Of a DNA stretch of 64,000 nt, positions 1 to 10,646 are shown in pieces. The translations under genes and the position numbers were made by a program. Where the stretch lies: contig JAVHKY010000053.1 of assembly GCA_035079385.1 (NCBI GenBank), positions 3,100,001 through 3,164,000 of the forward strand. Reading direction: 5' to 3'. The stretch comes from Aspidiotus rigidus (Eukaryota > Arthropoda > Insecta > Hemiptera > Diaspididae). The notes beneath the pieces are model-generated. The model saw only the letters and a program-made list of their open reading frames with translations, did not search any database and was not told the DNA's origin. The stretch's first letter is position 1, and each line of letters begins with the position of its first letter.

Positions 1-98
1 TCTCAAAAATATGTCTATTTGGTTGGAGAGAAGAAAATTGATAATATAGTTGAACGTCCAGAACAGGTTACTAGAAGATGATCAAATAATTTTTCACG

Positions 99-470
99 AA
101 CCCAAAGGTAAATATTCGAGTTGGGTTTTTAGGAACCCAAGGGAAATTTGTGTCTGGATTTTGACTAGTAGATATTTCAAAACCCAATGACAAATTTTGT
201 ATCTGGGTTTCAACTTCTGGATTTTCCAAGGACCCAATGGCGGGTTCGCGTCTGAGTTTTGACTTTGGATTTTTAGGAACTTGACGGCAAATTTGTATCT
301 GGATTTCGACATACCCAATGAAGAATTCGTATCTTGGTTTTTTGGACTTGTGGATTCTCAAGAACCCAATAACGAATTTTGTGTCCGAATTTCGACTAGT
401 GGATTTTCAAAAACTCAGAGGCGAATTTGTGTCTGGGTTTTAAATTGTGGATTTTTAGTAACCCAATAAT
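99..470. repeat. Tandem repeat, ~50-bp unit, about 7-8 diverged copies
   Basis: The segment repeats a unit that starts 'AACCCAATGA', continues through 'AAATTTGTATCTGG' and ends 'GGATTTTCAAG'. Successive 'AACCCAA'-like starts fall near 99, 132, 179, 230, 277, 311, 361, 410 and 459, giving spacings of about 33-51 bp. Copies differ by substitutions and small indels, so the array is old. Open frames of 60-96 codons on both strands here follow the repeat periodicity and are not taken as genes. Confidence 0.85.
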
Positions 471-479
471 TTAGTGATT

Positions 480-2280
480 AATGCGGTCGGGCTAGTGGAA
501 CAAAAAAGCATGGCTGACCGCAGGTATTGATGACAAACAATAACGTGAGAGAGAGAAGATTGAAATTGAATTATATTTTCCTTATCACACCTATTCTCTA
601 CTCTTGGGAAATGTTGCTGCTCTTTTACTCCTACTTGAAACTATTTCTATTTTTTAGAGGGAAGAAGGCAGTTCACTCACACCTTTTTCGGATTCTAGCT
701 GTGCCACTGAGAACCGAGCTCATTGCTGCTCGGACAGACGAGAGTATACAAATTTTCGTCGATATAAGATTCTGAGCTCTCAATTGCTTTCAGTAGGCAG
801 TTTTTTTCAGCCGCATGTGGATACGAGTATCTTCTCACGCTTTCAAGGGCCACAATAAAATTTTTCACACTCAGCACCAAATTGGATTGTACTTTTTGCT
901 TTAGGTTTAGAAACACTCACCTGTAGATATCATTCACACAATTTTAGATTTAGTAAATGACGCAGATATGACATCGTATTTTTTCAGTTTTTTGTTTTTC
1001 TTTTTTTCTTCTTTGTTTTCATTTCAAATTTGTTGTATTTGTTCAATACATACCCTTTTTACAGTTTATTTTTCGCGATATAGTATCGGTAAGTCAAAAT
1101 GAAAAATAGCTGACACGAATTCTATAGCTCGACATTTCGGTACGTGTACGTGTGTGAAAAGAAAACGAACAGATTATGGTTATACTTTCGCATTTGGTAC
1201 AATTACGATATTGAAACGTGAACAAAGTTTCGACATGTGTACTTTTAGTTCGCTCGAATTCTATATCCAATATTTCGCGAAAGTTTTCGCAAAGCGTTTA
1301 AAAAGAAAAAAAAAAAAAAAAAAAAAAAAGAGACAAAACTAAGAGTAAATCTACAAATAATATCGATCAAATGGATTCGAGTTTGAACTACATTCTACAT
1401 ATTTCGGGGGTGTAAAATAACTCGGCTAAGTTCTTCGTGTTGGAAGTTTTTCTTTAAAAGAGTTGAACGATGGAAATAATAAATTTTATTTCAAATTTTC
1501 TTTCAGTCTCGCTAATACGTTGACAGCGTGAACGCTGGTAAATATGAGTAACAGCTTATACCTAGGAAAATAAAGGCAACCGAACTTGCGGATTACATTT
1601 TTACGTATTCCAGCTTCTTGTATAATTAATCCTGTCGTGCGGAAGGTTTTCGAAAGTTTACATCAGCGCCACTTTCTTACATTTCAGCAACGCTTTCACA
1701 CTCGTACGTATGTATCATATAAGCGGGCGTGTGTAGAGCTTAAATTAATTATCAACCCTGAAAAAATACGAAGGAAATCCGCACGCGGCAACACGAAAAC
1801 AAATTCTGCATTTTTCATTCGTCTTAGCGAATCACTTTCCATCAGCATGATAATGTAGCTTGAATGTAATAATTTTTTAAGGAGTTTTCGAATTGTATTT
1901 TTGTTTTTTTTTTTTTTCCATCACATGTTGAATGAAGTAACGAAAATTAAAAATTAAGTATTGCTTGTATTTTTTAGGGGAACGTTCTTTGAAAATATCA
2001 CTGGAGACTTCGACGTATACGTAATCCTGAATTCTCTTCGCCACGGGCAATAAAAAATTCAATTCCCATGACCTGTACAGAAAATCCTTACCGACCAAAA
2101 CCGATTTACGTCATCGAGCATCTCATCCATAAATAGATGTCTCAGTTAAATCCAAATATGTAATTCGCTTCCCTCTGCAATTAATTGTACGGCAACCTAC
2201 GTTGAGGCTGAAAACAGAATTTAGACAATTTAAACATTTTGAGGTATTTTGCCTTCTTCTCGTTTCTTTCGTTACTTATC
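480..2280. other. No gene recognised; apparently single-copy AT-rich DNA
   Basis: I see no protein family, RNA gene or transposon here. It contains a 24-base A tract at 1306-1329 and pyrimidine-rich stretches near 990-1030 and 1900-1920. At 1065-1088 a short segment lies between a pyrimidine-rich stretch ending in ACAG and a GTAAGT, but it is T-rich and too short to call an exon. Confidence 0.5.
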
Positions 2281-2299
2281 GTCTCCAGATCGTCGGGTT

Positions 2300-2890
2300 G
2301 TTCACACTCCCCCCCCCCCGTTACCATGTATAGCTCAGAAGCTGAAACTGCCCTAAGCTCCTATGATATAAAGCTCGAGAGTGGAAATTGTTCAAGTCCC
2401 CCTCCTATAATATAAGGCTTGGGAGCTAAAATTTTTTCAAGTCTCCCCTATCATGTATAGCTCATAATCTGAAACTTTCTCAAACTCCTATAATATACAG
2501 CTCGAGAGAAGAAATTTTGGCCAAAATTTTTCCAGGTCTCCTCTTGTTATATAAAGCTTGGAAGCTGAAATTCCTCCGAGTGCCCCCCTCCCCCATATAT
2601 AGCTCAGGAGCTGAAACTTTCCTAGGCTCCTATGATATATACCTTGCGAGTAGAAATTTCTATAAGTCCCCTTCCTATCATACAAAGCTTGGAGGCTGCA
2701 ATTCTTCACACTCCCCCCCCCCCGTTACCATGTATAGCTCAGAAGCTAAAACTGCCCTAAGCTCCTATGATGTATAGCTCGAGAGTGGAAATTTTTCAAG
2801 TCCCCCCCTATCATATATAGCTCGAAAGAGGAAATTTTTGCCGAGATTTTTCCAAGTGCCCCTCTTAATATATAAAGCTTGAAGGCTGAA
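2300..2890. repeat. Dispersed minisatellite array ('CCTATCATATATAGCTC' units)
   Basis: Roughly 50-60 bp units alternate 'CCTATCATATATAGCTC', 'GAGAGTGGAAATTTTTC' and 'CAAGTCCCCC'. About ten diverged units can be followed. The same unit recurs, in one or the other orientation, near 20740-20830, 22830-23060, 23700-24150, 29400-29545, 38760-38830, 53935 and 55960-56110, often inside short elements with hairpin ends. Homopolymer C runs of 8-10 bases mark unit boundaries. Confidence 0.85.
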
Positions 2891-2893
2891 ATT

Positions 2894-3429
2894 GGTACCT
2901 GTATTTCTTAGCGGGGAATCCGCTATCTCTTTTATTGAGGGGGTATTTAAAGGAAACGAGCGCGAGTGCATTCAAATTATGACGTCATTATTTTCGGGAC
3001 CTAGAAAAATTTCATTCCCCAAGCCATGATAGGTGGGAAGCTTCATAAAGTTTCAGCTTCGGGGGGAGGGGCTTGGAAAAATTTCAGCCTCCAAGCGTTA
3101 TATAATAGGAAGGGGACTTGGAAAAATTTCCACTCTCGTCGCCCCCCCCCTCCCCCACCATATATAGCTCAGGTGCTGAAACTTTCCTAAGCTCCTATGA
3201 TGTATAGCTCGAGAGTGGAAATTTTTCCAAGCCCCTCCCCCCCCTCTATCATATATCGCTCAGAAGCTGAAACTTTATGAAGTCTCCCACCTATCATGGC
3301 TTGGGGACTGAAATTTTTCTAGGTCCCGAAAATAATGACGTCATAATTTGAATGCACTCGCGCTTGTTTCCTTTAAATACCCCCTCAATAAAAGAGATAG
3401 CGGATTCCCCGCTAAGAAATACAGGTACC
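2894..3429. mobile_element. 536-bp palindromic element with minisatellite core
   Basis: Both ends carry GGTACC, and the arms match over about 170 bp from each end. Each arm includes the hairpin AGCGGGGAATCCGCT (2910-2924) or AGCGGATTCCCCGCT (3399-3413), a TGACGTCA octamer, and then minisatellite units around the centre near 3160. The end hairpins match those of the elements at 22778-23157 and 29262-29663. It looks like two copies of that family joined head to head, or a foldback derivative. No coding sequence is present. Confidence 0.8.
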
Positions 3430-6200
3430 GTCTCTGAGTTCAAGTCCTGTCTGTCTGCGGACCAACATGATGTATTTTTAATGGCAATATTTATATGTTT
3501 CCGGATGTTGGTCGACCATCCTTAACCTACTATAAACTAGTTAGCTCTCTATTTAGCTGCACCGGCTTCTGCTAGGCTAAGAAATACCACGAGAGGAACG
3601 AGTAAGCTCTTCAGGTAGTTAACCCAGAATACAATTGCGGTATTTCCACATGATTCGGCGAGAAAATCTGCTTTTTTTTGTTTTAATTGAAATAAGAAGT
3701 TGTGCGTATGCTCGAGTGATAAAAATAGTTGTAATTCTTTCGACGGCAGCAAAAGTTTGACTTCCAGTGCTGTCTTGTTCAAAAAGGTCATTCGAAAAAA
3801 GAGCTAAGAATATTGTTGCTCAAATATCGGATTTCGGCTAAGTGCTTTTATTATGCTTTTACTAGACTACGAAAAACGCTCAGCACCACTTTCACGTTCT
3901 TCAACTGTTTTGGCCTACGTGAATGATTTTTTCAAATTTCTCTCGTGCTTCTGCTCTTGATGATGCAAAACGAGACGCGATCCACCTTCAAGTTAGTCGA
4001 AACTGTAGCGAGAATCACTGTTTCTTACTCTTAATACATATACTATGATAAAGAAGCAAGGTTTCATACAAGATAATGTACTTTCATCGTGTACGAAACA
4101 AAGCCACTCTAAAAGCCGATATAATCCACTTTCGCGCGGTGCCGCGCTTTGAATCGTAACAGAATGTTAAAGTTGACGCTAATTATAAACTTTGCTCGAG
4201 TTTCAAACGTTACCTTAGATACATTTTACAGTGGACACGATTCTTACGCTATAGTTATACGAATACTTTCACATTAGTATCATGCAAACTTGCAGGCGCA
4301 AAATTTCCGGCCGTGTGGTTGCCGAGGCTATTCACGCATTCTGCTCGTATTCTGAGTAAACACACGCCCTTGCTCAAACATTCCTCTTGATTAGTCGACT
4401 CGTCGAATGTATGCCGAATGAAAATGATAATCAACTGACGGAGGAATGAAGTGGTACAGAAAAAGAAGAAGAAAGAGAAAGCGTAGATACCTCTCGGTTT
4501 GTTTTTGCTGTACGTCGTTTTCCTTCGCTGAAATGGGGAAAGATGCGCAAACACGAGCATCACTCGGATTATTGCCACTTACCTTGCGGCAAGGACTAGT
4601 ACGTACTCAAAAGGCCGTCGTGAAAATCGACCTTATACCAGTGTCTAATTTCTAACGATAATAACACGAACGAGATACGCTAAAATGTATACCTTTGTAC
4701 ATGTTCGCTTTTTATCAGACAAATGAAGACTGGCGGTTTCCCAAGGAACCCTTCAACTTCAGTATTTTCCTTTTCAATAAACACTCCTGGATTAAACAAC
4801 CACGAACTAACGGTAGTGAAGAAATATAACACCATAGTGACACTGACGAGAACGTCTTATAGACAGATGAGAGAGGTCTATCCTTCTTACCAGTTGATCG
4901 TCATCATTAATGCATGAGAACGAATCGAATTGTAAAATTAACTTCGTTCATACTTCTGTACTTGGAGAGATGAATTCGCAATGTGAAATCTAGTCGATGT
5001 TTCCCCGCGTCTGAAATTGGATTCGTCATCGAATTTAACGTATAGAGGAAAAACAACACATTCATTATCTACCTCGTCACCTAGGAAATTCAGCAAGAGA
5101 TACAACATTAAATCTAAATGTAAGAAAGAATCCAGGTGGGCAGGTAAGAGGAAAAGGTAAGGAATAGAGAAGTTAAGGTGACAAAAGTGATCGAAATAAG
5201 TAGCGCAGGAAAATAGGTAGTAATGGAGAATTGAAGACTCGAAATGAGGAGAGAAAAAAATCTTATTGCTTTCACCATTGAGAGCAGGGATGTTCTATGG
5301 CAGTAATTTTCCATTTCCACAGTTTCTCTTCGATGAAAAAAACCAAATAGATGAAAAAAAAAATTGCAAAAATTTCATTGAAAAACAACCAACTTGCGTT
5401 ACATTTATACATTGAAAAACTGACACGGACACCTGTTCGAGTAAAATACAATAATGAAAATACTTGACTCCATTTTCAGTTCCATCTGTCGTGTTTCCAT
5501 CGTCATTAATATGCAACATTGTTGGTCTTTTTCGAAGTTGAAATCAGTATAGAATAAAACTCGGATAAAGCTCAGTGTAGAATTCAAAATGATAACTTTT
5601 TTTTTTACAATTTTCTCCTCTTTTTCATTTTTGTCAACTAAGTGCGTGTTTAGTCCGACTGTTGTTGCACCAGACTTGGTTTTATCAGATTATGTAATGA
5701 CTGAAGCTCCATAAATGATGCCAGAGTGTGACAAAAATACTCTCGGAAGATGCTCAAAACCGAAAATGTATGATTTCTAAATCCTCTATTTGTTCAATGC
5801 CATCGTCTTCATATTCCAAGCCCAGTTTGACCACGTACAAGGAAAAACCGCTCGTTTCAATAGATTCCTGCGATTTAGGAGGAATAAATCATGTTAGACA
5901 GGTGTTCTACACCAATGACTTTTTGGTAGCCTCACTTAACTGCCTTTTGCCTTACAGAAAACGTAGACTTAGGGTACCAACCAGACATTATTATATCGCT
6001 CTGAGTTTTGCTGGCCACAGGCTTCAGTTCTGCACATCACAAATACTGTGAATTTTTTGTGAAAACGAGGTCCAGTGGTTTGAACGCAGGAGAAATGTGT
6101 AGCTGCGTAAGCAACACACGACTTTTCACCTCAGCCTGAACTTAAGAATTGTGTTTGAATCTTATCTCAGAATATTCCATATTCTAACTGATTCTATAAA
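3430..6200. other. No gene recognised; apparently single-copy DNA
   Basis: No family motif was found on either strand. A strong donor-like site on the minus strand (CAAG/GTAAGTGG, exon side ending near 4582) exists, but the DNA upstream of it has stops in all frames unless a weak acceptor is assumed, so I do not call an exon. The open frames at 3549-3791, 4255-4578 and 5728-6051 show no recognisable domain. Confidence 0.45.
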
Positions 6201-6229
6201 TCGTCTATTCCTTGGTATCACTTGATGCT

Positions 6230-6790
6230 AGCGCGAGCCGCTCACGCTCCCATCGCCACCTACTATACCAACTCCATCCCAATATCCTTCATCAAGGCGT
6301 CCCAAGCTACAAAGGCACTCCGGAGAACAGAGAAATTGACAATGTAGCCAAGCATAACATCTTTCCTTCTCTCATTTTCCAAATACTACACCTAAGCCTG
6401 GTTCACTTATTGGTCTAACCTCAACTCCACTCAAACTTAAAAATAATGTTCTCGTCCCCTGATACTCCTCAAATCAAGTCACTCACAGAGAAGAAATGAT
6501 CATTACTCGCCTCAGAATAGGTCAAACCAGATCTCATCACTCATTTTATGCCACTTTCGTCCCCCCGTTGCGGCTCTTCTCATTCAGAACATATTGTTCT
6601 GCCCCAAATTAGCCTCACTCCACGACTCTTTACTCATCCCTCACAATACACACAGAAGCAATATCGAAGTGCGCAACCCACGTCTACTTACCACGGTTTG
6701 TTGCGACGCGTAACGTATCTTACCGAGCTACACAATTTGAATGCACGAGAAGGTACACTTGCTTGTCGCAGTGAAGGGCGAGAACTAAAC
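6230..6790 (+). pseudogene. RNase H domain and C-terminal tail of a non-LTR retrotransposon (broken)
   Basis: The RNase H of I/R1/Jockey-type non-LTR retrotransposons normally ends in a motif like W-P-S-H-x-G-I-x-G-N-E-x-A-D-x-A-A-K. Near 6295-6350 the plus strand reads GVPSYKGTPENREIDNVAK, which fits with several substitutions. The conserved tail follows at about 6488-6550 as EEMIITRLRIGQTRSHHSF, matching the usual E-x-x-x-T-R-L-R-I-G-H-T segment. After one frame change the reading continues PPRCGSSHSEHIVLP, where the family has a Cys/His pattern and 'EHILL'. Stops and frame changes show it is dead. A second copy in opposite orientation lies at 8276-8570. The 5' part, including the reverse transcriptase, is not next to it. 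Confidence 0.7.
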
Positions 6791-6799
6791 ATAGTGTGA

Positions 6800-8030
6800 G
6801 ATAATATCGAAAAACAGCAAGTAACATCTTTGTTCATTCCGAAAATTTAAAATTCGTTCATGAGTGTAATATTATGGAAAGTTTATCCATTTCAGCTCTC
6901 TGTAGGCTGAGAGATTAATAAGATGACTTTTACTCGACTCGAGGTATCCACGTTCTTTTCTAATCAATAAAATTGTTTTTCTAAATTCTTATTTGTGATG
7001 TGAACCCTCTTACGTGCAAAAGGTAATCTAGACGTATCCACCACGCGTTACTTCCATGGTTTTGGATTAAAAAAATCTCCCTTTGCCAAAGACCATTTAC
7101 ATAAAATACCGATATAGAAAAATTTTTATAAAGGAACAGCGTATACTCGATAGAGAAGTTCAATTTCAAATTCTCGTAGAATCCGGAATCATAAAAATGT
7201 GATTTGGAGACCATTCGAGATGTACAAATAGTATTATTGTCGCAAAAATTCACCAGTTTTTCTTCAATCAGTTTTCGTTATATTCTTTTTGTTATTCTTC
7301 CATTCGACGTCTTATCATATTTGATAATGTTCGTCGCCAGAGGACAAATTGAGAAATAAAGGGTTAACAATAAGTACGAACTCGACAAGAGATATACAAT
7401 ATACCCCCTACACGTGTCCCGAAAAATGAAACCCACCAGTGCACGGTACTTGTAAATAACAAGAAAGTACACTGTTGGCATTATTAGAAGTGCTGTGACG
7501 AATAAAGTGGAAAAAACATTACCAACTATTCAGACATGTCGTTTATGTACAAACATGGTTTATTCAGAGCTCATCCAACGAGTAAATGTATCTAGACAGT
7601 CTACACTGGATGTGTATGAAATAAGATGACTCTCCTACACAAATTGAAGTAATGAAATTATATGTTTGAAAAATTTCCGCGATCTGAAAAAAAAATCCGT
7701 ATTTTTCCACTTTTAATACTATACAAGTGCATTGCAGCACCCTTTTAAAAGACTCACTTGAAAAGTCTGTGTAAGTACTAAGCTATTCATGATACAACAA
7801 CGCACCTATGTTGTAGTAGTGTTTTTTTTTTCTTCTTTCATTGTATTCAGTAGTCTCATTGAAAAGTACACGCAGTATATGTAACTCTAAATATATCCTG
7901 TACGCCTAACACCCGTCCAAAATGATGAAAAGCGCAGAAAGCTTAAATTTTGTAATCGGCTCGTTTTCCTCATTCCCATCAGAGAAATTGAAAAACATGA
8001 CGTCTTCCTCCAGAAATAATATGACTTATA
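6800..8030. other. No gene recognised
   Basis: AT-rich DNA with no recognisable coding motif. The open frames at 6981-7253 and 7278-7481 (minus) have low-complexity or hydrophobic translations typical of chance frames. Confidence 0.45.
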
Positions 8031-8033
8031 GGC

Positions 8034-8179
8034 CTAGATATATGTTTATTACACTACGGTTGAAAGATGAGAAACTCCCTGTAGGATAAAAAGACCCGGA
8101 CTTCGAGGAGGCCCTGGAGAAACTTTACCAATTAGACGAGCCTTTGCCCAAAAGGGAAGGTTCTGGTGGAGTCGAATAA
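8034..8179 (+). pseudogene. Short protein-like remnant, unidentified
   Basis: In one frame from about 8034 the translation reads MFITLRLKDEKLPVG, a stop, then KDPDFEEALEKLYQLDEPL and a short tail ending at TAA 8177-8179. Its composition is that of an ordinary soluble, acidic helical protein and unlike the chance frames around it. A single stop interrupts it, so it may be a fragment of a transposon protein or decayed gene, or a terminal exon whose reading starts after the stop. I do not recognise the family. It lies just downstream, on the other strand, of the RNase H tail copy at 8276-8570. Confidence 0.35.
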
Positions 8180-8275
8180 ATAAAGATCATTTTTAACGTC
8201 TTTTTATAGGTTGCTCGATCCTGCTACCAGTCAAGACAAAATAATTTTCGATTGTAAATAAAAGCAAGACATCAA

Positions 8276-8570
8276 CTAGCATAAACCCTTTGTGACGTCA
8301 TCAACAACCGAGACGTCTCCAGCTCGAACGTGCCTGACCGCGGTAACTAGACATAGGTTTCGCACTTCGATATTGCTTCCATGTGACTGTGAGGGATGAA
8401 TAAAAAGTAACGGAGCGAGGCTAATTTTTGGCAGAAAAAGATGTTTTGAATGAATAGAGGGGATTAGTCTCGCAATGGGAGCATGAAAATGGCACAAAAT
8501 GAGGTGGGTGACCGATTCTGAAGTGAGTGACGACCATTTCTTCTCCGCGAGTGATTTGATTTGAAAAGAC
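8276..8570 (-). pseudogene. Second copy of the non-LTR RNase H tail (antisense)
   Basis: Read on the minus strand, this matches 6450-6770 along most of its length, with shared segments such as GAGAAGAAATGGTCGTCACT and CTCATTTTGTGCCA. The translation carries EMVVTHFRIGHP, equivalent to the T-R-L-R-I-G-H-T motif, followed in another frame by SKHLFLPKISLAPLLFIHPS. Frame breaks are present. A C/G homopolymer run at 8576-8584 sits next to its upstream end. The two tails are a diverged inverted pair about 1.5 kb apart. Confidence 0.65.
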
Positions 8571-8739
8571 TCGGAGGGGGGGGGAGGAATATCATTTGTA
8601 CACTAAGCCTAGTTTAAGCCAAGTGTAGCCAATATTTGCTAGGCCTAGTTTCAAGCTGGTACAGCTTCATTAAGCCCAGTTAAAAGGAGTGAATCTCTCC
8701 GCTCCATGGAAAAGCATTGAATCATATTCATATATTTGT

Positions 8740-9310
8740 CTTCGGTAGTCTATCGATAGTATCGATAGTTTTGAAGAAAAACTATCGAGACTAACGATAG
8801 TTTTGTAAAAAAAACACGGCGATAGTATCGTCGATAGTTTGAGATACTATCGATAGTTTGGAAATTTTTTTCTTTTCTCATCAAAATCACGATTACCACG
8901 AAATATTGATAAAAACTGAGAGAATTACAACCGGAATCGGCGACTTCCCTCCTACTGGGAAAACTGAAGAGGATATCTGGAATCTGGATATCTGAATATC
9001 TGATGTAATTTCATTATTTCCCCTCATACCATGCTGTTGCTGTACTAGAAATAGTACTATCTGTTATGTACATCTGCTCATTCTGAATTGAGGGCCACAA
9101 TAATTATAGTAGCGTCTATCATCTGGTAACACTGAAATGCATTCCTTGACATGCTTCGGTAAAAAAAAATTACGATCAAGAGAAAAGTACTTATGTCACC
9201 CCTGTTATAGCTGCTTTTCTCTTGATCATTATTTTTTACTCAAACTATCCCTAGTATCGATAGTTTGAAGAAAAACTATCGGGACTAACATCGACTATCG
9301 CCCATCACTA
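8740..9310. repeat. Repeat flanked by TATCGATA-rich direct repeats
   Basis: Sequences of about 45 bp near 8759-8805 and 9253-9300 are direct copies (GTATCGATAGTTTTGAAG, AAAAACTATCGAGACTAAC). Around them CTATCGATAG palindromes recur at 8750-8855. The outer right end reads, on the minus strand, AGTGATGGGCGATAGT, which resembles a terminal sequence of small DNA transposons. TATCGATA is also the binding core known for DREF-type factors in insects; whether it acts here is unknown. Confidence 0.6.
9163..9239. repeat. Hairpin with ~25-bp arms
   Basis: The left arm (9163-9190, TACGATCAAGAGAAAAG) is the reverse complement of the right arm (9213-9239, CTTTTCTCTTGATCATTA) with a 22-base loop. It sits inside the TATCGATA-flanked repeat and may be a tiny foldback insertion. 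Confidence 0.7.
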
Positions 9311-9640
9311 GTCTTCGGAATTTTTATACTAGGCTGCTTTCGCTCATTCATCCCCATTCTTAGTCTAGTATAGTCTACACATATTTCAAGTTAAGTAGCA
9401 TAGGGGACTTCCTCGTTCTGCTCGTTCGCTCTCATTCCTGGTCTAGTATAATAAGCCAACTATTCTGGATAAAGTCGAGGATTCCTCGCAATTTTCTGGG
9501 AGCGGGGGAGAGGGGGTCAACTCGGACTTGGACTCGCATATTTCAAGTAGACTGCTGGGATGCTGGTAAAGACATTAGGAAAAGAAAACCCAGTCTCAAA
9601 CTGGCGAATTTTCGATAGTGGATAAAGACACAGTAAAGAT

Positions 9641-9645
9641 ATTTT

Positions 9646-9676
<31 letters not shown>

Positions 9677-9680
9677 TTAT
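9641..9680. repeat. (TTTA)n microsatellite
   Basis: About eight tandem TTTA/ATTT units followed by T-rich DNA. Confidence 0.9.
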
Positions 9681-9737
9681 TTTTTTTCATTTCGAAAGGA
9701 TTGACACACACACGTAACTTGAATTTTTATCAATAGG

Positions 9738-10210
9738 GGCAAATTTAGAAAAATAAAAATTTAAAATTTAAAATTTAAAAACGAAAAACCAACGAAAAGC
9801 AGTATTTTTAAAAAACGATAAACCACAAAAAGGGTTAAAGTTAAACCAAAATATATAAAATTTAGAAATTTGAAATAAACAAAATAGTCGAAAAATAAAC
9901 TCAAAAATTCACAAAATAATCCAAAAATGATAATAAATAAATAAGAGCAACCGGTTTCGAACTGGGTGCAGCTCATCATCATACTAAACAAAGTTGCGGA
10001 GTTCGAAACCGGTCGCTCTTATTTATCTATTATAATTTGTGGATTATTTTGTGAATTTTTGAGTTTATTTTTCGACTATTTTATTTATTTTTAATTTCTA
10101 AATTTTATATATTTTGGTTTAATTTTAACCCTTTTTGTGGTTTATCGTTTTTTAAAAATACTGCTTTTCGTTGTTTTTCGATTTTAAATTTTCATTCCTC
10201 TAAATTTGCC
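9738..10210. mobile_element. 473-bp near-perfect palindromic (foldback) element
   Basis: The ends are GGCAAATTTAGA and TCTAAATTTGCC. The arms of about 200 bp match base for base over long stretches, for example CGATAAACCACAAAAAGGGT and its complement. The central ~60 bp carry two inverted copies of GTTCGAAACCGGT/ACCGGTTTCGAAC separated by GATGATGAGCTGCACCCAG (minus strand). No protein is encoded. It is probably a non-autonomous inverted-repeat element. I cannot identify a clear target-site duplication. Confidence 0.8.
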
Positions 10211-10259
10211 ATGTCGACTCGTACTCATGAAGGAGAACGTTTCTTACACAGTAAAGACA

Positions 10260-10455
10260 TAGATCAGTTCAAATCTTCTTGTGACGTCATCATCATCATT
10301 AGTTAAATCTGCTTGTGATGTCATCAACACCCGTGACGTCATTAGTTGGTGACGTCATCAGCTTGAACCAGCTTGTGAGATTATCACCGTCCGTCAAGTC
10401 ATTAGATCGTGATGTCATCAACTTGAATTTGCCTGTGACGTCATCAACATTCCTT
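10260..10455. repeat. Cluster of TGACGTCA (CRE-like) palindromes
   Basis: TGACGTCA or one-base variants occur about eight times in 200 bp, spaced 20-45 bp, within loosely repeated units of the form 'CTTGTGACGTCATCAAC'. Similar clusters lie at 17490-17560, 29565-29600 and 35365-35460. TGACGTCA is the classical CREB/ATF site, but here it is part of a dispersed repeat unit, so a regulatory role is not implied. Confidence 0.75.
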
Positions 10456-10646
10456 TCTTTTGACAGGAGCTAGGGGACGAATCTTAATACAATCTAGTAT
10501 ATTGTTATCTAGTGCATTGTATACTAAGTCTCGGCTGGATCAAGAGAAGATGGTTTTTAGAAAATTCAACTCTCTACAAATTTTGCTGCATTTTTGCTTC
10601 ATTCCGAGTTATTATTTCTGAGATCATTCATTGAGACCTAGGTTTA

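Noticed and set aside
71..361. 96-codon minus-strand open frame
   Set aside because: It lies in a ~50-bp tandem array and the translation just repeats the array.
4255..4655. Overlapping frames of 107 and 69 codons with a strong donor on the minus strand near 4582
   Set aside because: No acceptor gives an open exon with a good polypyrimidine tract, and no domain is visible.
9950..9975. tRNA B-box-like GGTTTCGAACTGG suggesting a tRNA gene or SINE
   Set aside because: No A box or cloverleaf; it is part of the palindrome centre and its inverse copy is present 40 bp away.
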